From positions 1 through 50,570 of the forward strand of contig JAMFRO010000081.1 of the NCBI GenBank assembly GCA_026224825.1: a stretch of DNA of 50,570 nt, read 5' to 3'. The notes under the pieces are model-generated. The model searched no databases and was not told the origin of the DNA. It saw only the letters and a list, made by a program, of their open reading frames with translations. Source of the stretch: a bacterium (GTDB lineage Bacteria; Pseudomonadota; Alphaproteobacteria; Acetobacterales; Acetobacteraceae). Below, in pieces: positions 17,520 to 24,320 of the stretch. Made by a program: the position numbers and the translations under genes. Every line of letters begins with the position of its first letter. Position 1 is the first letter of the stretch.

Positions 17520-18461
17520 TTAAGCGAGTGTGGTGTCGGTGATGGCCAGGCGCTCGTGATGCGCGCGATAGGCGATGGTGGAGATGCCGAGATATGCGCC
17601 AACCTCGCCGGCGGGCAGCGTCAATATCGGCCCTTCATGTGGTGCTGTGCCGGCCACGGCCTGCGGAAATGCCGTGGAGCGGGCTGTGTGGAATGCGATA
17701 TTGCCTTCCACTTTCTGCACGATCTGATGGATATGCCCGTTCAGGAATGTAACGGAACCGAAGCGGCGGAACAAAGGCATGGCCTGCGTGGCATCGGCCG
17801 TGCTCCAGCCCCATTTGGCGTAGAGATCCCACAGCGGAATATGCGCGAAGACGACGATGGGGGTGGAGGAGCTTTGCGCCTTCAGGTCATCGGCCAGCCA
17901 GGCGAGCTGGTCGGGCCCCAGCAGCCATTGGCCGTCCGGCGTGGTGTGCATCACATTGATCAGGCCGATGAAATGCACGCCGTTCTGGTCGAAACTATAC
18001 CAGCCGCCGGCGGTTGAATTTTTGCCGTAGCGGGAGAGGTAGAGTTTCTTGCCCGGGTCCAGCATGTCGTGCTCGCCGGGGATATGGTAGATATCCAGGC
18101 CCAGAGTGGCATAGATCTGATCGGCGGTGTCGAATTGCGCTTCCTTGGCGAGATGGCTGATGTCGCCTGTCTGTAACAAAAATGCGGGCTGTTGTGGTTT
18201 GGCTTTCACCTGGGCAATGGCGGCGGTGAGTGTGGCGTTCACATCATGATAAGGCCCGGCATGGAAGCCGATATGCGGGTCGCTCATTTGCAAAAACGTG
18301 AAGCTGCTGTTGGTATATTCATCAGCCTCGGCGGTGCCGATAAGGCCTACCGTACGCGGCACGCCGGCCACCACGGCCCAGACCATGCCGGTGCCGAACC
18401 AGCCGGCGCATTTAAGTACCTTGCGGCGTGAGGTGGATGAAGCTGCGTCGATCTCGTCCAT
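17520..18461 (-). CDS. Secreted metallophosphoesterase (calcineurin-like)
   Basis: Predicted periplasmic phosphoesterase of 313 residues and first gene of the ECF-sigma operon. A Tat-type leader (SRRKVLKCAGWFGTG, residues 10-24) precedes the domain. Metal-binding motifs are all present: SDPHIG (D-x-H), QTGDISH (GD), GEHD (in place of the usual GNHD), FAHIPL (H) and GHIHQ (GHxH). Pairing of such an enzyme with a cupredoxin, an ECF sigma factor and an anti-sigma factor suggests an envelope response. Substrate unknown. Confidence 0.88.
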   Translation of the reverse strand: MDEIDAASSTSRRKVLKCAGWFGTGMVWAVVAGVPRTVGLIGTAEADEYTNSSFTFLQMSDPHIGFHAGPYHDVNATLTAAIAQVKAKPQQPAFLLQTGDISHLAKEAQFDTADQIYATLGLDIYHIPGEHDMLDPGKKLYLSRYGKNSTAGGWYSFDQNGVHFIGLINVMHTTPDGQWLLGPDQLAWLADDLKAQSSSTPIVVFAHIPLWDLYAKWGWSTADATQAMPLFRRFGSVTFLNGHIHQIVQKVEGNIAFHTARSTAFPQAVAGTAPHEGPILTLPAGEVGAYLGISTIAYRAHHERLAITDTTLA

Positions 18462-18493
18462 GGGGAAGGCTCCTGCTTGTTACCTGCCCCCAA

Positions 18494-18518
18494 GACTGTG
18501 CTGGCCTAAGTTTTATTC
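18494..18518 (-). promoter_or_regulatory. Candidate ECF-sigma promoter of the sigma operon
   Basis: On the minus strand, GAATAAA (18518-18512), 15 bp, then GTC (18496-18494) continuing as GTCTT. The spacing suits an ECF -35/-10 pair, and transcription would start about 26 bp before the metallophosphoesterase ATG at 18461. The same motif with identical spacing occurs on the plus strand 36 bp away. Confidence 0.6.
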
Positions 18519-18553
18519 CCGAAAACGCAAAAATATTTTTGTCCCGCTGCGGC

Positions 18554-18578
18554 GAATAAATGCGGGTGCCGGGCAGTC
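18554..18578 (+). promoter_or_regulatory. Candidate ECF-sigma promoter of the small secreted-protein gene
   Basis: GAATAAA (18554-18560), 15 bp, then GTC (18576-18578) continuing as GTCTT, identical in both boxes and spacing to the minus-strand motif of the sigma operon. The start codon of the 67-residue protein is about 44 bp downstream of the predicted start site. The AT-rich spacer between the two motifs includes AAAAATATTTTT. Confidence 0.6.
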
Positions 18579-18628
18579 TTTACCGTACCTGCCGTGCATT
18601 GCGGCGGGTTGAGAGATCGGAGAGAGTC

Positions 18629-18832
18629 ATGAACAAGATGTTTGGTGTTATGCTATCCGCCGCGCTGCTGTGCAGTAGTGCCGCCATGGCCAAGACAACG
18701 GATGCGCCCTGCGATACGCAGTTGCATGCGCAGATCAGCGCGCTGCAGGCGCAGGTGACGCAGTTGCAGGAAAATTCGAATGTGCAGCAGTCTGATTCCA
18801 TCGTTGGTTATCAGTTGCCGTCCGGCGGCTGA
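18629..18832 (+). CDS. Small secreted protein with short coiled coil, unknown function
   Basis: Encodes 67 residues from the ATG at 18629, with GGAGAGAG just upstream. Residues 1-21 (MNKMFGVMLSAALLCSSAAMA) form a clear signal peptide. The mature part has one Cys (DAPCDTQ) and a heptad-like stretch HAQISALQAQVTQLQEN, which could dimerise, then a Gly-rich end. The gene faces the ECF-sigma operon and carries the same candidate promoter motif. No family is recognised. A role as target or signal-transmitting partner of the sigma system is inference. Confidence 0.7.
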   Translation: MNKMFGVMLSAALLCSSAAMAKTTDAPCDTQLHAQISALQAQVTQLQENSNVQQSDSIVGYQLPSGG

Positions 18833-18837
18833 GGGGG

Positions 18838-18921
18838 GCAGGAAAAAGGCCTGGGCTCTGCCCCGTCGTGCGAAACACGTCTCCGGCGTGACGGCCCGCT
18901 GGGCCTCAGGCTCAGCGGGCC
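18838..18921. repeat. Dispersed element, partial copy 5 (outer module only)
   Basis: Contains the GGCCTGGGCTCTGCC segment and the CCGTCGTGCGAAACACGTCTCCGGCGTGACGG module that also borders copies 2, 3 and 4. It ends in a CCCGCTGGGCC/GGCTCAGCGGG stem overlapping the last codons of the EI gene. The large central hairpin is missing. It lies between two converging genes, and its minus-strand reading (GGCAGAGCCCAGGCCTTTTTCC) resembles a terminator for the small-protein side only weakly. Confidence 0.7.
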
Positions 18922-20699
18922 AGCAAAGCGCGCACGGCATCGGCGCATTCGGCGTCCAGCGCCTGCGCGGCCAGCGCTTGGCATGCCGCCAGGGTGGTGC
19001 CGCGAATGGCCTGCTTCACGCGCGGAATGGCATTGCCGTGCATGGAGAATTGCCGGATGCCGAGGCCCAGCAGCAAGGGGGTTGCCTGCGGGCGCGAGGC
19101 CAGCTCGCCACAGAGCGAGACGGGAATGCCGGCCGCGGCGGCACTGGTGGTGGTGAAGTGGATGAGGCGCAGCACGGCGGGCTCCAGCGGGTCGTAGAGC
19201 TTGGACCCGGCCGGCAGGGCGCGGTCCGCCGCCAGCGTGTACATGGTGAGGTCATTGGTGCCGATGGCGAAGAAATCGGCATGTTTGGCCAGCACCGGGG
19301 CGGAGAGTGCTGCGGCCGGGGTTTCCACCATGATGCCGAGCGGCGGCGGGGCCTCAGGCAGCAGGATGTTTTTGCGGCGCTTCAACCGCCGCCAGACGCG
19401 CTGCAATATGGCGCGCGTGGCCTGCACCTCGGCTGCCAGGCTGACCATGGGCAGCATGATGCGCACCGGCCCGAGGGCGGCAGCGCGGATGATGGCGGCG
19501 AGCTGCGTTTCCAGCAGTGCCTCGTGCCGCAGCAGCAGGCGAATACCGCGCAGGCCCAGCGCCGGGTTGGGCTCGGGTGATTTCGGCAGATAGGCCGAGA
19601 GCGTCTCCACCTCCTTGTCCGAGCCCCAGTCGAGCACGCGGATCGTCACCGGCTCGCCCTCCATGGCCTCGACGATGGTGCCGTAGATGCGTGTTTGCGT
19701 CTCTTCATCCGGCAGGGTCTCGCGGTTCATGAAGATGAATTCCGAGCGCAGCAGGCCGATGCCATGCGCGCCGGATTCCGCGATCATGGCCAGCTCGAAC
19801 GGCAGCTCCAGATTGGCCTGCAGCTCCACGGTAAGCCCGCAGCGGGTGATGGCGGGCAGCCGCGCCAGCGGCGCCAGCGCGCGCTTGGCCCGCGTCTGCG
19901 CCGCCAGTTTTTTGCGCGCAGCATCCAGGCTGGCCCGGCCGGGGTTGATGATGATCTCACCGGTATCACCGTCGATGATGGTGAAGGCACCGGGCACGAG
20001 GCCCTCCAGCGCTCCCTCCACCCCCAGCACGGCGGGCAGGCCCAGCGCGCGCAGCATCACCGCCGTATGCCCGTCCGTGCCGCCTTCCTCAGTGAACACG
20101 CCTGCGACACGCTCGGGCTGGATCAGCGCGGCATCGGCCGGGCGCAGCGATTCGGCGGCGAGGATGCTGCCGGCGGGCAGGTTGGCGAAACTGCGGAAGG
20201 GCTGCCGGGTGAGGTTGCGTATCACGCGCCGCCCCAGCTCACGGACCTCTTCAGCGCGGCGCAGGCGGCCGGCCTTGTCTGTAGCTGCTTGCGCCATGAT
20301 GACCCCGGCCTGCGCCTCGGTCTCGCTTTGCACGGCACCTTCGGCGCACAACAGGTCATCGGTTATGCGCACGCGCACGCCGCGCAGCAGCCGGGCCGAG
20401 CCCAGCATGTGCAGATACATATCCATTAGCGGCGCCAACTCGGCCTGGGAATTTTCGGGCAAAGCGGCCAGCCGGTTCTTCAGCTTGTGCAACTGCTTGC
20501 GCGAGCGCTCCAGCGCCTCTTCCAGCCGCGCCAGCTCAGGCTCCACCTCGGCGGCGGCGATGTGCCGGATAGAGATATGCAGTGCCGGCTCAACGGCCTC
20601 ATGCACCCGGCCGATGCCGATGCCGGGCGAGACTGGATGGCCGGTAAAGCGCCGTTCCGTGGTGGGTTCCGTGGTGTTTGGGGGGCTAGTCGGTCTCAT
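18912..20699 (-). CDS. ptsI: Phosphoenolpyruvate-protein phosphotransferase (PTS enzyme I)
   Basis: Takes phosphate from PEP and passes it to HPr. The start is placed at MRPTSPPNTT (20699), overlapping the end of the HPr gene by 14 nt; the longer frame to 20786 overlaps HPr by 101 nt and is less likely. The active-site His is in EEGGTDGHTAVMLRALGLPAV, the substrate-binding Arg in LLRSEFIFMNRETLP, and the catalytic Cys in IPVSLCGELASRP near the C-terminus. About 595 residues, normal for the family. There are no sugar-specific EIIB/EIIC genes nearby, so this is a regulatory phosphorelay. Confidence 0.93.
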   Translation of the reverse strand: MRPTSPPNTTEPTTERRFTGHPVSPGIGIGRVHEAVEPALHISIRHIAAAEVEPELARLEEALERSRKQLHKLKNRLAALPENSQAELAPLMDMYLHMLGSARLLRGVRVRITDDLLCAEGAVQSETEAQAGVIMAQAATDKAGRLRRAEEVRELGRRVIRNLTRQPFRSFANLPAGSILAAESLRPADAALIQPERVAGVFTEEGGTDGHTAVMLRALGLPAVLGVEGALEGLVPGAFTIIDGDTGEIIINPGRASLDAARKKLAAQTRAKRALAPLARLPAITRCGLTVELQANLELPFELAMIAESGAHGIGLLRSEFIFMNRETLPDEETQTRIYGTIVEAMEGEPVTIRVLDWGSDKEVETLSAYLPKSPEPNPALGLRGIRLLLRHEALLETQLAAIIRAAALGPVRIMLPMVSLAAEVQATRAILQRVWRRLKRRKNILLPEAPPPLGIMVETPAAALSAPVLAKHADFFAIGTNDLTMYTLAADRALPAGSKLYDPLEPAVLRLIHFTTTSAAAAGIPVSLCGELASRPQATPLLLGLGIRQFSMHGNAIPRVKQAIRGTTLAACQALAAQALDAECADAVRALLAR

Positions 20700-20967
20700 G
20701 AAAGCCGGCCTCGATGAGGGCGGCGATGGCGTCGAGAGCTTCCTTCGCGTCGAACCCCTCGGCCGAGAGGCGCACCGTGCTGCCAATGCCAGCGCCCAGC
20801 ATCATCAACCCCATGATGGAGCGGGCGGAAACCGATTGGCCGTCCTTCGCCACCTCCACGCTGGCGGAAAACTTCTCGGCCAGGGTCACCAGCTTGGCGG
20901 CGGCGCGCGCATGCAGCCCGCGGCGGTTGACGATGGCGAGGTCCGTGCTGATCTGGTCCGCATCCAT
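20686..20967 (-). CDS. ptsH: Phosphocarrier protein HPr
   Basis: 93 residues. It is phosphorylated by EI on the His of NRRGLHARAAAK (about residue 20) and by HPr kinase on the Ser in VSARSIMGLMML (about residue 50). Both phosphorylation sites are intact. It lies between the EIIA(Man) gene and ptsI, with hprK in the same cluster, so both routes of phosphorylation are encoded together. Confidence 0.95.
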   Translation of the reverse strand: MDADQISTDLAIVNRRGLHARAAAKLVTLAEKFSASVEVAKDGQSVSARSIMGLMMLGAGIGSTVRLSAEGFDAKEALDAIAALIEAGFHETD

Positions 20968-20982
20968 TATAGAGCGTCCATA

Positions 20983-21396
20983 TTACTCAGCGGCGCGGCA
21001 GGCGGGGGCGAGGTCGTGCCCGGAGCATATATATTTGCGTCCGGCAGCCTCGGCATGCGCCACGGCCTCCAGCAGCGTTTCCTGGCCGCGGATTTTGGCC
21101 AGTTTCACCAGCATCGGCAGGTTCACCCCGCCGATGATCTCGATGCCCGGCTGCGAGGCCATGGACATGGCGAGGTTGGAGGGGGTGCCGCCGAACATGT
21201 CGGTGAGCAATATCACGCCGTCGCCGTCATCCACCTCGGCCACGCGCCGCGCGATCTCGGCGCGCTGGCTCTCGAACTCCGCATCGGATTCGATACAGAC
21301 GGTGGCAAGGTTTTTCTGCTTGCCGACAACGTGTTCCATAGCGTCGCGCAGTGCCGGGGCCAGCGCACCATGGGTAACCAGAACCATGCCGATCAT
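20983..21396 (-). CDS. PTS EIIA component, mannose family (orphan)
   Basis: 137 residues from MIGMVLVTHGALAPALRDAMEHV, starting 10 nt after the rapZ stop. An upstream in-frame ATG at 21486 lies inside rapZ and adds a non-conserved tail. The phospho-accepting His is in VLVTHGALA (residue 9). The family segments ILLTDMFGGTPSNLAMS and IIGGVNLPMLVKLA are present. There is no EIIB, EIIC or EIID, so a regulatory role is expected, as in other alphaproteobacteria. No good Shine-Dalgarno precedes the start, consistent with coupling to rapZ. Confidence 0.92.
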   Translation of the reverse strand: MIGMVLVTHGALAPALRDAMEHVVGKQKNLATVCIESDAEFESQRAEIARRVAEVDDGDGVILLTDMFGGTPSNLAMSMASQPGIEIIGGVNLPMLVKLAKIRGQETLLEAVAHAEAAGRKYICSGHDLAPACRAAE

Positions 21397-21406
21397 GTAA
21401 GGAGGC

Positions 21407-22327
21407 TCATTCTTTCTCGTATGTGGCCGCTGTTGGGGCCGCTGTTGGGCGGGCGCTGAACTTGCTGGATTCGCGGTGCGTAACACCGATTCTCCAGCCC
21501 GTTTTGGCCAAATGGGAACTCAGTTTCTCAACCATATATACCGATCTGTGCTGTCCGCCTGTGCATCCGACGCATATTGTCGCATATTTTTTCCCCTCCT
21601 GCACGAACCTTGGCAATAAAAATTCAAGGAGATTCAGGAGTTTGCTAAAGTATGTCGCAAAATCAGGGTCTTGCTCAATGAAACTGGCAACTTCCGTGTC
21701 GAGGCCGGAAAGGTGACGTAGATGTGGTTCGTAATGCGGATTTTTCAGGAAGCGCGCATCGAATACCAGATCTGCTTCGCGCGGTACGCCGGCCGGATAG
21801 GCGAAAGACACAAGGTTGAGCACCATGCCGGGTGTGTGCGCGCCAAAATGCTGCTCGATGAGCTGGCGCAGTTTGGGCACGGGCAAAGCGGAGGTATCGA
21901 CCAGCCAGTCGGCGGCGCGGGCCAGCGGCGCGGTAAGCTCGCGCTCCATGGCTATCCCCGCGACGATGGCGCCGGCCTGGGCCAGCGGGTGGCGGCGGCG
22001 GGTCTCGGAATAGCGGCGGAGCAGAACCTCGTCCGAGGCGGTGGCGAAGACCAAGGTGGGGCTGGATTTTTCGTCCTGGCGCAGTTGCGCCATCATGCCG
22101 AGCACCGAGTCGGCGGAGAAGCCGCGTGAGCGGGCATCGACGCCGATGGCCAGATTCTTATCCGCCTTGGCGGCGAGATCCAGCAGGCCGGAGAGGGGAG
22201 GGTTGTCCACCGTCTCGAAGCCGAGGTCTTCCAGCGCGCGCAGGATAGAAAGCTTGCCCGCCCCCGAGAGCCCTGTGATGAGCACGATTTGCGGCGGGGG
22301 CGCCATTATAAGCGGTGGCGGCGCCAT
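21407..22327 (-). CDS. rapZ: RapZ/YvcJ-family nucleotide-binding protein
   Basis: 306 residues. N-terminal P-loop domain VLITGLSGAGKLSILRALEDLGFETVDNPP: the residue after the Walker A Lys is Leu rather than the usual Ser or Thr. The C-terminal domain has the RNA-binding and zinc-like features IAIGVDARSRGF, VSFAYPAGVPREADLVFDARFLKNPHY and YATICVGCTGGQHRSVYMVEKL. In E. coli RapZ guides RNase E to GlmZ; here it lies in a PTS regulatory operon. The ATG overlaps the hprK stop (TAATG). A 21-bp duplication gives a second start at residue 8. Confidence 0.92.
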   Translation of the reverse strand: MAPPPLIMAPPPQIVLITGLSGAGKLSILRALEDLGFETVDNPPLSGLLDLAAKADKNLAIGVDARSRGFSADSVLGMMAQLRQDEKSSPTLVFATASDEVLLRRYSETRRRHPLAQAGAIVAGIAMERELTAPLARAADWLVDTSALPVPKLRQLIEQHFGAHTPGMVLNLVSFAYPAGVPREADLVFDARFLKNPHYEPHLRHLSGLDTEVASFIEQDPDFATYFSKLLNLLEFLLPRFVQEGKKYATICVGCTGGQHRSVYMVEKLSSHLAKTGWRIGVTHRESSKFSARPTAAPTAATYEKE

Positions 22328-22332
22328 TATAA
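22291..22332 (-). repeat. 21-bp tandem duplication at the rapZ start
   Basis: Two units beginning TTATAATGGCGCC (22332-22312 and 22311-22291 on the minus strand) differ at two positions. Each contains an ATG in the rapZ frame, giving the N-terminus MAPPPLIMAPPPQ. The first unit also holds the hprK stop codon. Confidence 0.75.
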
Positions 22333-22761
22333 AGTGAAGGCGCCGGCGAGCTGGGTGATGCGGCCGCAGGCGGCATCCAGTGCCAGGGCGGCGCGCTCGG
22401 GGGCGGAGATGAGCGCCGGGTCCAGCATGATTTCCGGCAGGTCCAGCAGCGCATGGCGGCGCGGGCTGGGCAGGCGTTCGGGCGCGCGGCCCAGAGTGAT
22501 AACCAGGCGCAGCGTGGCGGTGGAGAGAAAATTCAGGCGGAACAGGCCTAGCCCGCGCACCTCCAGCAGCCCGGCCAGCGCCTCCGGTGCCCGCGCCTGG
22601 CCATCCTCGATGATCACCTGGTCATCCGCCACCAGGCTGAACCCATGCCGGAGCAGGCGGAGCAGCATATCGGACTTGCCGCTGCCGGGGGGGCCGAGCA
22701 GCAGAAGCGCATCGCCCCCCTGCGCGTTGGCGCGGGCGGCACAGGAAGCGTGCAATCGCAT
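22327..22761 (-). CDS. hprK: HPr kinase/phosphorylase, short alphaproteobacterial form
   Basis: 144 residues corresponding only to the catalytic C-terminal half of Gram-positive HprK, as usual in alphaproteobacteria. Walker A is LLLLGPPGSGKSDMLLRLL (about residues 18-36), then LVADDQVII, and the LEVRGLGLFRL segment that matches the HprK family signature. It should phosphorylate HPr on Ser. It is the first gene of the hprK-rapZ-EIIA-ptsH-ptsI series. The chvG/chvI sensor genes often found upstream in rhizobia are absent. Confidence 0.9.
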   Translation of the reverse strand: MRLHASCAARANAQGGDALLLLGPPGSGKSDMLLRLLRHGFSLVADDQVIIEDGQARAPEALAGLLEVRGLGLFRLNFLSTATLRLVITLGRAPERLPSPRRHALLDLPEIMLDPALISAPERAALALDAACGRITQLAGAFTL

Positions 22762-22795
22762 GATGCTGAACAGTGTGACAAAGTTTTACTCTTGT

Positions 22796-22860
22796 TGGAA
22801 GGGGCGCGTCCGGCGCGGGTGGTGGAAGGGGCGCGTGCCGCGCGGGGTGGAAGGGGTTGC
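22796..22860. repeat. Three-copy degenerate tandem repeat, about 26 bp
   Basis: TGGAAGGGGCGCG occurs at 22796 and 22823, and a degenerate copy (TGGAAGGGGTTGCG) at 22848. The array fills most of the 158-bp divergent region between hprK and the glycosyltransferase-like gene. No clear promoter can be read in it. Confidence 0.65.
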
Positions 22861-22919
22861 GCCGCCGCAGGCATGGGGTAGAGCATCTGGCTGTATGATT
22901 TGGGCCTATTGGGGGAATT

Positions 22920-24320
22920 ATGCCGCATTCCGGGACGCCTGACACAGCGCAACTGGTTGTGGCGTTCAGAACCCATCTCTGGAATGAAGACATTGCCAGG
23001 CTGGCGCGGCGGCTGCGGCATTTTTCGCAAGGGGCGGCATTCGTCGTGCTCATGGATGAGACGCGCGGCCCGGTGCCGGCCGGCAATTTCGTGACAGTGA
23101 CGCATAACGACGATTTTTCGGATTTTGGCCTTCCGGCCTACCCGGAAGATGAAAGCCTGTGGCACAATGCCGATTACCCTTTATACCGGCTGCGCCGGCA
23201 ATATCCGGAGGCCACGCATTATGCGATGGTTGAATATGATGTCGCGGTGAACACCGACATCATGCCGATGCTGCGGCAGGCACAGCAGGAGGCGGTGGAT
23301 CTGATCGCCGCTGATCTGGGGCCGGCAGACCCGCAATGGGTTTGGTACAATACGGTTGGAAATTACTACCGCACACCGCTCAGGGCTTTCATTCCATTTC
23401 TCGTGGTCTCCGCCAGGGGCGTTGACAAGATGTATCAGGAGCGCCGGCGCATTGCCGCTGTGTATGATGCGGCGGGGGGCACCCATAAGATGAGCTGGCC
23501 CTTTTGCGAGGCATTCATTCCCTCGGCAATTGCCTCACTGGAAAACGCTTCGTTGCGGAATCTTGCCGCGTTTGTCCGGTTGCCGTCCTTCAAGCACCGG
23601 CCGGAAGAGCATATCGATGATCCGGCGATGAATCACCCCGGAACGGTCTGCCACCCGGTGGCGGGCGGTGCGTTATTCGTGAATCGGCGCCTGGGAGATG
23701 TGACGTTCGACGAGATGATGGATGCGCAAAGCAAGTGGCGGCGCCAGCTTGAATTCTGCGACCCGCTGCAGTTTGGCCCCGCATTGCACAACTGGGTGGC
23801 GCAGGAGCGTGATCCTGACCGGCGCAGGGCGTTCATGGCGCTGGCCAAGGCGCAACGCTGGCCGTTGCACGCGCTGCCGCAGAATATCGCGCTGTTCAAA
23901 CCGGCGTTGATGTCATCGTCCTGGTCCGGCAACCCGCCCATCGCTTTGGCGGCGCTGGCGGCCGGCGGCAATAATGGCGTGATCGATGGCGGGTTCGGCT
24001 TTCACACCGAGTTCGAGACCAACGCCTGGTGGCAGGTCGATCTGCAGCATGCGTTCCTGATCACGCATATACTCGTGTTCAACCGGCTGGACCAGGCTGC
24101 GCGCTGCCGCAGGCTGCGGGCCGAAGGCTCGCCGGATGGGAAAATCTGGCGGGTGCTGGTGGAAAAAACCGATGATGCGCTGTTTGGTGGGGTAGGCAGT
24201 AAGCCGCTGCTATGGGAGTTGCCTGCGGATTGCGTGGCGCGTTTCATCCGGCTGACCAATGTGGAGCACAATTATTTTCATCTCGATGAGGTGCAGATAT
24301 TGGGCAGAGTACCAGGGTGA
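22920..24320 (+). CDS. Glycosyltransferase-like protein with C-terminal discoidin (F5/8 type C)-like domain
   Basis: 466 residues, preceded by GGGGGA. The N-terminal part (about 10-230) reads like a cytoplasmic GT-A-type fold: LVVAFRTHLWNEDIARLARRL, AFVVLMDETRGPVP, and THYAMVEYDVAVNTDIMP with a possible metal-binding acidic cluster. The last 140 residues (ALFKPALMSSSW...GVIDGGFGFHTEFETNAWWQVDLQHAFLITHILVFNR...GSPDGKIWRVLVEK...ARFIRLTN...FHLDEVQILG) follow the discoidin carbohydrate-binding domain pattern. There is no signal peptide. The stop overlaps the UDP-galactopyranose mutase start (GTGA), so a role in galactofuranose-containing glycan synthesis is likely by inference. The N-terminal assignment is tentative. 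Confidence 0.65.
   Translation: MPHSGTPDTAQLVVAFRTHLWNEDIARLARRLRHFSQGAAFVVLMDETRGPVPAGNFVTVTHNDDFSDFGLPAYPEDESLWHNADYPLYRLRRQYPEATHYAMVEYDVAVNTDIMPMLRQAQQEAVDLIAADLGPADPQWVWYNTVGNYYRTPLRAFIPFLVVSARGVDKMYQERRRIAAVYDAAGGTHKMSWPFCEAFIPSAIASLENASLRNLAAFVRLPSFKHRPEEHIDDPAMNHPGTVCHPVAGGALFVNRRLGDVTFDEMMDAQSKWRRQLEFCDPLQFGPALHNWVAQERDPDRRRAFMALAKAQRWPLHALPQNIALFKPALMSSSWSGNPPIALAALAAGGNNGVIDGGFGFHTEFETNAWWQVDLQHAFLITHILVFNRLDQAARCRRLRAEGSPDGKIWRVLVEKTDDALFGGVGSKPLLWELPADCVARFIRLTNVEHNYFHLDEVQILGRVPG

Noticed and set aside
19687..21459. 590-residue open frame on the plus strand
   Set aside because: Antisense to ptsI, ptsH and the EIIA gene, which are firmly identified; low-complexity Ser/Arg/Ala content.
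22327..22761. Truncated HPr kinase
   Set aside because: The short length is normal for the alphaproteobacterial form, which lacks the N-terminal domain.
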